This document shows, one piece after another, positions 1 through 6,010 of a DNA stretch of 7,060 nt (the first letter of the stretch is position 1; the number at the start of each line of letters is the position of its first letter). The notes under the pieces were generated by a model. It saw nothing but the letters and a program-made list of their open reading frames with translations, had not been told where the DNA came from and searched no databases. This DNA is from Ilumatobacteraceae bacterium. Its GTDB lineage: Bacteria > Actinomycetota > Acidimicrobiia > Acidimicrobiales > Ilumatobacteraceae. Both the position numbers and the translations under genes were made by a program. The DNA lies in NCBI GenBank assembly GCA_007122945.1, contig SKSP01000264.1, positions 1 through 7,060 on the forward strand, given 5' to 3'.

Positions 1-73
1 CGGTCGGGTCGTCGGTCGGGTCGTCGCCGGGTTCCTCGTCGCCGGTCGGGTCGTCGCCGGGTTCGTCGTCGCC
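1..73 (-). repeat. 30-bp tandem repeat coding for an acidic linker
   Basis: Positions 14-43 and 44-73 are tandem 30-bp units that differ at one base (35 versus 65). A 12-nt partial copy (2-13, matching 14-25 and 44-55) precedes them and may continue beyond the window. The unit length is a multiple of three, so the array stays in frame and encodes GDDEPGDDPT followed by GDEEPGDDPT in the putative central loop of the transporter. Confidence 0.85.
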
Positions 74-694
74 AGGTAGCTCGTCGTCGGGGGTGCCCGG
101 CGCGAAGGGGAGCACCGAGAGCCAGACGGTGAACGCAGCGGTGGCCGCGGCGGCGATCCAGAACGCGGTCCGCCACGTCCCGCCGGCGGCGAGCGTGCCG
201 GCGAGCAGCACCGGACCGGCGACGTCGCCCGCGGTCCCCCACAGGTTGACCTGACGCAGTCGCCGCGGGAGCTCTCCGTGCCGGCCGCGTGCCCGCACGG
301 CGAGCTCGATCTCCGCGCCGTGCACCATGAGCGTGGCGGCGAACCCCCAGACGGTGGCCGCGACGAACAGCGCGACCGCGGAGGCCCCGAGCGCGAACCA
401 GGCGAGCGCGACGGCCGTCAGCGCGGCCCCGCCCACGACGGTCGCGCGGCGGCCGGTCCGGTCGGTGCGCGCGATCAGCCACAATCCCGGGAGCGACCCG
501 AGGTACGGCCCGGCCAGCAGGACCGTCAGCGCGGTGTAGGTCAGGCCGAGGTCGGCGCGGAGCTGCTCGATGGCTCCATCGGGCAGGAACGAAGTCGACT
601 CGTCGAGGAAGCGGACGAGCAGCAGCCCGCCGAGCAGCGCCGTCGGGGCGCGGGCGATCAGCCGGGCGAGACGGGCTGGTGGGCGTTCAGCAGG
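1..694 (-). CDS. MFS-type membrane transporter, N-terminal half, cut by the window edge
   Basis: This reading frame encodes an integral membrane protein that looks like the first half of a major facilitator superfamily transporter. About six hydrophobic segments can be read: APTALLGGLLLVRF, LTYTALTVLLAGPYLG, VVGGAALTAVALAWFALG, ALFVAATVWGFAATLMV, VAGPVLLAGTLAAG and AFWIAAAATAAFTVWLSVLPF. The loop between segments 2 and 3 reads IARTDRTGRR, a degenerate form of the MFS motif A. Segment 6 is followed by an Asp/Glu/Pro/Gly/Thr-rich stretch at the position of the usual central cytoplasmic loop, and the frame then leaves the window. The substrate cannot be told. The start is unclear: the frame opens after a TGA at 697..695 and has no ATG, GTG or TTG before the first membrane segment. 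Candidates are CTG at 661, or ATG at 701 if one base near 692 is an insertion. It is divergent from the dodecin gene. The MFS assignment is from topology and motif A only. Confidence 0.72.
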
Positions 695-701
695 TCAACA
701 T

Positions 702-773
702 CGGCGCACGCCGACATCCTAGGCGTCCGTCCAACGCCGACGGATCTTGGACGCCGCGTGACGGCGCACGCCG
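702..773. repeat. Direct repeat pair CGGCGCACGCCG in the divergent intergenic region
   Basis: The 12-mer CGGCGCACGCCG occurs exactly at 702-713 and again at 762-773, 60 bp apart. Each copy is nearly self-palindromic (CGGCG-CA-CGCCG). The first copy touches the possible ATG (701..699) of the transporter. The exact repetition and the ~60-bp spacing, close to six helical turns, would fit paired binding sites for a dimeric regulator. No regulator is visible, and GC-rich sequence makes such matches easier by chance. Confidence 0.4.
728..753. promoter_or_regulatory. Inverted repeat CGTCCAA-N12-TTGGACG, possible operator
   Basis: Perfect 7-bp arms at 728-734 and 747-753 are separated by 12 bp. The site lies between the two copies of the 12-bp direct repeat and between the divergent transporter and dodecin genes, where an operator controlling either gene could sit. 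The arms contain AA/TT in an otherwise almost pure G+C stretch. The function is inferred from position and symmetry only. Confidence 0.3.
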
Positions 774-802
774 GCCCGAACCTCGGGTCGAGCCGGGTGG
801 AC

Positions 803-808
803 TACGCT
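803..808 (+). promoter_or_regulatory. Candidate -10 element (TACGCT) for the dodecin gene
   Basis: TACGCT fits the loose actinobacterial TANNNT form and sits about 45 nt before the dodecin start codon. Transcription would begin near 815, immediately before the 18-bp palindrome. I see no good -35 hexamer 16-18 bp upstream, so this is only a positional candidate. Confidence 0.25.
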
Positions 809-816
809 GGCGGGTG

Positions 817-834
817 CGCCGACGCGCGTCGGCG
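817..834. promoter_or_regulatory. Perfect 18-bp palindrome upstream of the dodecin ribosome binding site
   Basis: CGCCGACGCGCGTCGGCG reads identically on both strands, with no mismatch and no spacer. It ends 6 nt before the AAGGAGG ribosome binding site. As DNA it could be an operator at or just after the transcription start. As RNA the absence of a loop makes a stable intramolecular hairpin less natural, because the central bases would have to stay unpaired. A protein-binding role is therefore slightly favoured, by inference. Confidence 0.45.
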
Positions 835-840
835 TCCGAC

Positions 841-847
841 AAGGAGG
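841..847 (+). promoter_or_regulatory. Strong ribosome binding site AAGGAGG for the dodecin gene
   Basis: AAGGAGG is complementary to the 16S rRNA 3' end over its full length and lies 6 nt before the ATG at 854. It fixes the start at 854 and argues against longer upstream readings of the frame. It is the clearest Shine-Dalgarno sequence in the window and suggests efficient translation of this small protein. Confidence 0.85.
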
Positions 848-853
848 CACGGG

Positions 854-1060
854 ATGAGCGTGTACAAGGTCGTCGAGATCATCGGCACGAGCAGCGAATC
901 CTGGGAGGACGCTGCCATGACGGCGGTCCACAAGGCTCGCGAGTCCATCCGCCAGCTCCGCATCGCCGAGGTCGTCGAACAGGACCTCGGCCTCGACGAG
1001 GACGGCACGGCCACGTTCCGGACGAAGCTGCGCGTGTCCTTCAAGTACGAAGACGGCTAG
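854..1060 (+). CDS. Dodecin family protein, calcium-dodecin-like
   Basis: This 68-residue protein has the full dodecin layout: a first strand (SVYKVVEIIGTS), one helix (about residues 15-35, beginning ESWEDA), and two strands ending TKLRVSFKYED. Dodecins assemble as hollow dodecamers. The classical archaeal and bacterial members bind flavin through a Trp in a WFEV motif and a Gln in an HFQV-like motif. Here the first is IAEV (Ile37) and the second FRTK (Arg56), so the flavin-stacking Trp and the Gln are both absent. From memory the sequence is closest to Mycobacterium tuberculosis Rv0379, once named SecE2 and later described structurally as a calcium-binding dodecin, which shares MSVYKV, IIGTS, SW and VSFK. 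Family membership is well supported. Calcium binding and loss of flavin binding are inferences. The gene stands alone, divergent from the transporter and convergent with mfd. Confidence 0.93.
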   Translation: MSVYKVVEIIGTSSESWEDAAMTAVHKARESIRQLRIAEVVEQDLGLDEDGTATFRTKLRVSFKYEDG

Positions 1061-1098
1061 GCACGACGACGACGGCCAGGCACCGACGACGACGGTCA
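1060..1098. repeat. Imperfect tandem duplication at the dodecin/mfd convergent junction
   Basis: GGCACGACGACGACGGCCA (1060-1078) is followed directly by GGCACCGACGACGACGGTCA (1079-1098). The units differ by one inserted C and one C/T change. They fill the whole 35-nt gap between the dodecin stop and the mfd stop. The second unit contains the mfd TGA (1098..1096). No GC stem with a T-run is visible on either strand, so there is no clear intrinsic terminator between these facing genes. Confidence 0.6.
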
Positions 1099-4000
1099 GG
1101 TCTCCTCGGCCGGCGGGACGAGCTGGCGCAGGAGCGTGACCAGGTGGCTGGCGGGGTCGTCGCGGGCCGCGCGGGGGAGTGGGACGACGAGTTGCTTGGC
1201 GTCCTCTTTCAGCTTGGCGTCGCGGGCCAGTCGCTTGAGGCGCATCGACTCGCTGAGCTTGAGCTCGACCGGCGCCAGCTTCGCCTGTCCGGGCCGGCCC
1301 GGTGAGCCCGGGTTGATCTGGACGTCGACGATGCCGAGCCGGTGGCATTCGGCGCGCAGCGACCCGATCGCGACGAGCGCCTCGGCGGCCGGCGGCAGCG
1401 GGCCGTAGCGGTCCTCCCACTCGGCGCGCACGTCGTCGACCTCGGCCTGGGTGGTGACGGCGGAGAGCCGGCGGTAGGCCTCGAGCCGCAGCTCCTCCTT
1501 CTGCACGTAGTCGGCCGGGAGGTGGGCGTCGGTCGGCACGTCGAGCCTGAGCTCGCGGGGAGCGGCGACCGGCTCGCCCTTCATCTCGGCGACGGCTTCG
1601 GTCACCATCTGGCAGTACAGGTCGTACCCGACGGCGGCGATGTGGCCGGACTGGGCCTCGCCGAGCAGGTTGCCGGCGCCGCGGATCTCGAGGTCGCGCA
1701 TGGCGATCTTGAACCCCGAACCGAGGTCGGTCGACTCGCCGATCGTCCGCAGCCGCTCGTAGGCCTCCTCGGTGAGCACCTTGTCGCGCGGGTGGAACAG
1801 GTAGGCGTAGGCGCGGCTGCCGCTACGCCCGACCCGGCCGCGGAGCTGGTGCATCTGGCCGAGGCCGAGCAGGTCGGAGCGCTCGACCACGAGCGTGTTC
1901 ACCGTCGGCATGTCGATGCCCGACTCGATGATGGTCGTGCACACGAGGACGTCGTATTCGCCGGCCCAGAAGTCGACGACGACCTGTTCGAGCGTGCCCT
2001 CGTCCATCTGGCCGTGGGCGACGGCGATGCGCGCCTCGGGCACGAGCTGGCGCAGCCGGGCTGCGGCGGTCTCGATCGACTGCACCCGGTTGTGGACCCA
2101 GAAGACCTGGCCCTCGCGCAGCAGCTCGCGGCGGATCGCCTCGATGGCGACCCGCTCGTCGTACTCGCCGACGTAGGTGAGGATCGGCTGGCGGTCGGCG
2201 GGCGGGGTCTGCAGCAGCGACAGGTCGCGGATGCCGACGAGGCTCATCTCGAGCGTGCGCGGGATCGGCGTCGCGGACAGCGTGAGCACGTCGACGTTCG
2301 TCTTGAGTTGCTTCATCGCCTCCTTGTGCTGCACGCCGAAGCGCTGCTCCTCGTCGACGACGAGCAGGCCGAGGTCCTTGAAGCGGACCCCCTCGGACAG
2401 CAGGCGGTGGGTGCCGATCACGCACTGCACCTCGCCATCGGCGATCCCGGTGATCACCTTCTTGGCCTGCCCGGGCGTGAGGAACCGCGACAGCACCTCG
2501 ACGCGGATCGGGTAGCCGGCGAAGCGATCGGCGAACGTGTTGCCGTGCTGGGTGGCGAGCAGCGTCGTGGGCGCCAGCACGGCCACCTGCTTGCCGTCCT
2601 GGATCGCCTTGAACGCGGCCCGGATGGCGACCTCGGTCTTGCCGAACCCGACGTCGCCGCAGAGCAGCCGGTCCATCGGGAACGCCTGCTCCATGTCGGC
2701 CTTGACCGCCTCGATCGCGGTCCGCTGGTCGGGGGTCTCGACGTAGCCGAACGAGTCCTCCATCTCGTGTTGCCACGGCGTGTCCTGCCCGAACGCGTGG
2801 CCCGTCGCGTTGACCCGCTGCTGGTACAGGACCACGAGCTCCTGGGCGATCTCGCGCACGGCGGAGCGGACCCGGCTCTTGGCCTTGGCGAAGTCGCTGC
2901 CACCGAGCCGGTGCAGCGTCGGGGCCTCACCGCCGGAGTACTGCCGGAGCGCGTCGATCTGGTCGGACGGCACGTACAGCTTGTCGCCGCCCTTGTAGGC
3001 GACGAGCAGGTAGTCGCGCTCGATGCCGCCGATCGCGCGCGTGACCATGCCCTCGTACTTGCCGACCCCGTGCTGGTGGTGGACGACGTAGTTGCCGGGC
3101 TTGAGGTCCTCGAAGCTGCCGACCGCCTCACGGCGACGCGGCCGTGCCGTGCGGTGGGCGCGGCGACGCCCGGTGAGGTCCGCCTCGGCGACGATCGCGA
3201 GGCGTGCGCCGGGCAGCGTGCAGCCGCGGTGGAGTGGCGCGACGACGACGTGACCCCCCGGCTTCGTCAGATCGACGGCGCCGCGGTCCGATGTCACGAC
3301 GGGGAAGTCGAGGCCCTGTTCGAGCAGCAGTGACCGCAGTCGTTCGGCCGACCCGGTGCCGTCGGCAGCGACGACGACCCGGTACCGCTCGCCGATCAGC
3401 TGGGCGAGCCGCTCGGCCAGGCCGCTGGGGTCGCCGCCGACCGGTCCCCAGCCGGATGCCTGCACGACCGGTGTGTCGGGCGAGTCGGGGGTGCCGTCGA
3501 TCGTCCAGAACGTGCCGCCGGACCGCAGGAGGACGTCCGGTTCGGCGTGCAGGCGGGGGAAGCTCTTGTCCGGGTCGCGCTCCCACGTCGAGGCGAGCGC
3601 GCGGGCGAGGTCGTCCTCCTCGGCGAGCAGGTCGGTCGCCCGGTCGCGCATCCGGCGTGGCTCGACGAGCACGACCTTGGCGCGCTCGGGGAGCACGTCG
3701 GTGAGCAGCCGTTCGTCGTCGACGAGCCACGGCAGCCACGACTCCATCCCGTCGAAGTGGAGTCCGTCGGCGAGCCGTTCCCACTGCTCGCGGCCCCACG
3801 GCTCGGTCCCGACGAGGGTGGCCGCGCGGGTGCGCACGTCGTCGTCGGGGAGCAGTTCGCGGGCGGGGAACACGAGCGCCTCGGCGAGGTCGTCGGTGGA
3901 TCGCTGGTCGTTGACGGCGAAGCGGGTCAGCCGGTCGACCTCGTCGCCCCAGAGGTCGATCCGGATGGGTGCGTCGGCCGTGGACGGGAACACGTCGACG

Positions 4001-4725
4001 ATCGACCCGCGCCGGGCGAACTCGCCGCGGTGCTCGACGAGCTCCTCGCGGCGGTAGCCGAAGCGGACCAGTTCCGCGGTCAGCTCGTCGGGGTCGACCA
4101 CGGCACCGGGCCGGACGGTGATCGGCTCGACCTCGTTGGCGCCGGGGCCGAGCTTCTGCAGCAGCGAGCGCACCCCGGCGACGACGACCGCGGGGGACCG
4201 TTCCTCGTCGCGCAGCCGCCACAGCAGCTCGGGCCGAGCGCCCATCGTCTCGACGTTCGGGCTGACGCGCTCGAACGGCAGCGTCTCCCACGCGGGGAAC
4301 AGGGCGACCTCACCGGCGGGCAGGAACCGGGAGATGTCGTCGGCGAGCTGACCGGCCATCGTCCCGGTGGGGCACGCCACGACGATCGGGCGCCGGCTCG
4401 ACAGGTGGGCGAGCGCGGCGATCGTGATCGGCCGCGCCACCTCGCTCACGGCGAGGCGGGCACCCGGCTCCCCGAGCGCCCGCGTCACGCCGGCCTCGTC
4501 CCGGAGCAACCCCGCCAGATCCGCCAACGCCCCCGTTCCGTCCGCGCCGATCGACCGGTTTCCGCCGGTTGCCGCGGACGGTTCGGAGGGCGCCCCCGTT
4601 CCGTCCGCGCCGATCGACGGGTTCGCGCCGGTTGCCGCGGACGGTTGGGAGCGTGGTGTGGCCGTTCCGTCCGCGCCGATCGACGGGTTCGCGCCGGTTG
4701 CCGCGGACGGTTGGGTGGTGGTCAT
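1096..4725 (-). CDS. mfd: Transcription-repair coupling factor Mfd
   Basis: Mfd is the ATP-dependent DNA translocase that pushes stalled RNA polymerase off damaged DNA and recruits UvrA. The 1209 residues are in the usual actinobacterial range. Visible order: a repetitive extension (1-67); UvrB-like region (~68-420, with LFPAWETLPFERVSP at 142-156); a variable region; the RNA polymerase-interacting domain (~538-610, from FEDLKPGNYVVHHQHGVGKY); helicase lobe 1 with Walker A GDVGFGKTE (690-698), DEEQ (791-794) and SATPIPRT (817-824); helicase lobe 2 with QLRGRVGRS (960-968); the translocation motif region with FKIAMRDLEIRGAGNLLG (1005-1022); and the C-terminal UvrA-masking domain. All catalytic motifs look intact. 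The ATG at 4725 overlaps the pth stop as ATGA, which favours this start. A TTG at 4527, just after the repeats and preceded by GGGGG, is the main alternative. The last codon is 35 nt from the converging dodecin gene. The N-terminal extension is the odd part. Confidence 0.97.
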   Translation of the reverse strand: MTTTQPSAATGANPSIGADGTATPRSQPSAATGANPSIGADGTGAPSEPSAATGGNRSIGADGTGALADLAGLLRDEAGVTRALGEPGARLAVSEVARPITIAALAHLSSRRPIVVACPTGTMAGQLADDISRFLPAGEVALFPAWETLPFERVSPNVETMGARPELLWRLRDEERSPAVVVAGVRSLLQKLGPGANEVEPITVRPGAVVDPDELTAELVRFGYRREELVEHRGEFARRGSIVDVFPSTADAPIRIDLWGDEVDRLTRFAVNDQRSTDDLAEALVFPARELLPDDDVRTRAATLVGTEPWGREQWERLADGLHFDGMESWLPWLVDDERLLTDVLPERAKVVLVEPRRMRDRATDLLAEEDDLARALASTWERDPDKSFPRLHAEPDVLLRSGGTFWTIDGTPDSPDTPVVQASGWGPVGGDPSGLAERLAQLIGERYRVVVAADGTGSAERLRSLLLEQGLDFPVVTSDRGAVDLTKPGGHVVVAPLHRGCTLPGARLAIVAEADLTGRRRAHRTARPRRREAVGSFEDLKPGNYVVHHQHGVGKYEGMVTRAIGGIERDYLLVAYKGGDKLYVPSDQIDALRQYSGGEAPTLHRLGGSDFAKAKSRVRSAVREIAQELVVLYQQRVNATGHAFGQDTPWQHEMEDSFGYVETPDQRTAIEAVKADMEQAFPMDRLLCGDVGFGKTEVAIRAAFKAIQDGKQVAVLAPTTLLATQHGNTFADRFAGYPIRVEVLSRFLTPGQAKKVITGIADGEVQCVIGTHRLLSEGVRFKDLGLLVVDEEQRFGVQHKEAMKQLKTNVDVLTLSATPIPRTLEMSLVGIRDLSLLQTPPADRQPILTYVGEYDERVAIEAIRRELLREGQVFWVHNRVQSIETAAARLRQLVPEARIAVAHGQMDEGTLEQVVVDFWAGEYDVLVCTTIIESGIDMPTVNTLVVERSDLLGLGQMHQLRGRVGRSGSRAYAYLFHPRDKVLTEEAYERLRTIGESTDLGSGFKIAMRDLEIRGAGNLLGEAQSGHIAAVGYDLYCQMVTEAVAEMKGEPVAAPRELRLDVPTDAHLPADYVQKEELRLEAYRRLSAVTTQAEVDDVRAEWEDRYGPLPPAAEALVAIGSLRAECHRLGIVDVQINPGSPGRPGQAKLAPVELKLSESMRLKRLARDAKLKEDAKQLVVPLPRAARDDPASHLVTLLRQLVPPAEET
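4533..4715 (-). repeat. Three in-frame palindromic repeat units in the 5' end of mfd
   Basis: Three units start at 4533, 4596 and 4662, spaced 63 and 66 bp apart, both multiples of three. Units 2 (4596-4649) and 3 (4662-4715) are identical over 54 bp. Unit 1 differs from them at three positions in the 51-bp core. Every unit has 9-bp inverted arms, CCGTCCGCG and CGCGGACGG, at 4538-4546/4573-4581, 4601-4609/4636-4644 and 4667-4675/4702-4710, with a 26-nt centre. All differences within the core fall in the centre and none in the arms. In the mfd frame each unit reads SAATGANPSIGADGT (SAATGGNRSIGADGT in the innermost copy), joined by short Gly/Ala/Pro/Ser linkers. Confidence 0.9.
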
Positions 4726-5330
4726 CGGGCGTGGACGGTGCGCATGGCGGCGTCGAGGCCGTCGGTGACGATCAGTTCGACGGCGTCCGCGGCCTGTTCG
4801 ACCGCGACGTCGAGGAGCTCGCGCTCGCGCGCCGGGAGCTTGGACAGGACGTGGCCGGCGCCGCGCTCCTTGCTGGGCGGCTTGCCGACGCCGATCCGGA
4901 CGCGGAGGAAGTCCTGGGTCTTCAGGTGCTGGGTGATGCTGCGCAGACCGTTGTGCCCGGCGAGGCCGCCGCCGGCCTTCACCCGGACGGTGCCGGGTGC
5001 GAGGTCGAGCTCGTCGTGGACGACGATGACGCGGGCCGGGTCGTCGAGCTTGTAGCGGCGCACGAGCGCGCCGACCGACTGACCGGACTCGTTCATGAAC
5101 GTCAGTGGGAACGCCAGCACGACCCGTTCGTCGCCGATGCGAGACTCGGCCACGAGCGCGTTGTCGCGGCCGCCCTTCATCGTGTCACCACGCCGGCGGG
5201 CGAGCACCTGGACGGTCTCCTCGCCGACGTTGTGGCGGGTGCGGGCGTACTTCGGGCCGGGGTTGCCGAGCCCGACGACGAGCCAGTCGAACGGCGTGCC
5301 GCCCTTCCCGGCGCGTCGGCGCAGGATCAC
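4722..5330 (-). CDS. pth: Peptidyl-tRNA hydrolase
   Basis: Pth cleaves the ester bond of peptidyl-tRNAs that drop off ribosomes, returning free tRNA. The 202-residue product is close to the usual ~190-200. Family signatures are present in order: VVGLGNPGPKYARTRHNVG with the catalytic His33 and Asn23, FMNESG with Asn80, VVHDELDLAPG with Asp106 (partner of the catalytic His), and GGGLAGHNGLRS with His126/Asn127, which bind tRNA and substrate. Comparison is with the E. coli residues Asn10, His20, Asn68, Asp93, His113 and Asn114, from memory. The start is GTG at 5330, overlapping the L25 stop as GTGA. The next in-frame ATG (Met51) would remove the catalytic His. Its own stop overlaps the mfd ATG as ATGA. 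Translation is therefore probably coupled on both sides. Confidence 0.97.
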   Translation of the reverse strand: MILRRRAGKGGTPFDWLVVGLGNPGPKYARTRHNVGEETVQVLARRRGDTMKGGRDNALVAESRIGDERVVLAFPLTFMNESGQSVGALVRRYKLDDPARVIVVHDELDLAPGTVRVKAGGGLAGHNGLRSITQHLKTQDFLRVRIGVGKPPSKERGAGHVLSKLPARERELLDVAVEQAADAVELIVTDGLDAAMRTVHAR

Positions 5331-6010
5331 TCGGCGTCGTCGGACGCCGCGGCGTCGCCGCCCCCGGCACCCTCGCGCTCGCCGCCCTCGCCCTCGGCCG
5401 CCTCGGCCTCGGCACCCTCGACCTCGTCGGCCTCGGGCTCCTCCTCGGGCTCCTCGCGCATGACGAGCACGGTGACGACCGGGCTCTCCGGGTCGCCGGT
5501 CGCGACGACGCCCTCGGGCAGCGCGACGTCGGCGAGCCGGATCACCGAGTCCATCGTCATCTCGGAGATGTCGACGACGATCTCGTCGGGGATCAGACGC
5601 GGGGTGGTCGAGACCTCGATCGAGTCGACCGATGGGTCGACCAGGCCGTTGTTGTTGGTCACCTCGGTGGCCTCGCCCTCGAGCCGCAGCGGGATCGACA
5701 CGACGATCTCCTCGGTGAGGTTGATCTGGATGAAGTCGACGTGGGTGACCTCGCGCCGGGTCGGGTGACGCTGGACCTCCTTGATGATCGCCGGGTACAC
5801 GTTGCCGTCGACGGTGAGGTCGAGCACCGTGTTCATGCCGGATGGGCCGGACAGCGCCTGGCGCAGGTCGCGGCGTGCGACCGCGATGCTGATCGGCTCC
5901 ATGCCCTGGCCGTAGACGACGGCGGGGATGGTGTCGGTGGCGCGCATCCGGCGCGCCGCGGCGCTCCCGGTGGGGCGGCCGGATTCGGCAACGAGAACGG
6001 TGTCAGACAT
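5327..6010 (-). CDS. rplY: 50S ribosomal protein L25, general stress protein Ctc type
   Basis: L25 of the long TL5/Ctc class binds 5S rRNA in the large ribosomal subunit. The 227-residue protein has the N-terminal 5S-binding domain (~1-95, with GSAAARRMRATDTIPAVVYG and EVQRHPTRREVTHVDFIQI), the C-terminal beta domain (~96-184, with IPLRLEGEA and a TPRLIPDEIVVDIS segment) and an acidic, Ala/Gly-rich tail (185-227) ending ASDDAE. The start is set at ATG 6010, where homology begins (MSDTVLVAESGRPTG). A weak GAGG lies 10 nt upstream. The open frame continues upstream to 6139 but those residues do not resemble L25. It overlaps pth by 4 nt and leads the rplY-pth-mfd coupled set. The tail is typical of actinobacterial Ctc proteins, though rich in Glu here. 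Confidence 0.95.
   Translation of the reverse strand: MSDTVLVAESGRPTGSAAARRMRATDTIPAVVYGQGMEPISIAVARRDLRQALSGPSGMNTVLDLTVDGNVYPAIIKEVQRHPTRREVTHVDFIQINLTEEIVVSIPLRLEGEATEVTNNNGLVDPSVDSIEVSTTPRLIPDEIVVDISEMTMDSVIRLADVALPEGVVATGDPESPVVTVLVMREEPEEEPEADEVEGAEAEAAEGEGGEREGAGGGDAAASDDAE

Noticed and set aside
278..1060. A 260-codon plus-strand frame ending in the dodecin
   Set aside because: Only the last 68 residues resemble a protein family. AAGGAGG at 841-847 and the ATG at 854 define the dodecin start, and the rest lies antisense to the membrane protein.
1342..3333. A 663-codon open frame on the plus strand opposite mfd
   Set aside because: It is a shadow frame of the GC-rich mfd gene. Its product is an Arg/Leu/Asp/Val-rich low-complexity string without domain signatures, while the opposite strand has every Mfd motif.
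4533..4715. The three repeats as a small CRISPR array
   Set aside because: The near-identical part (51-54 bp) is longer than the gaps (12 and 15 bp), there are only three units, the array is in frame inside mfd, and no cas genes are present.
3547..5055. Long plus-strand frame across the mfd 5' end and pth
   Set aside because: It crosses the boundary of two well-supported minus-strand genes and has GC-driven composition only. Its sole notable part is the reverse reading of the mfd repeats, reported as a finding.
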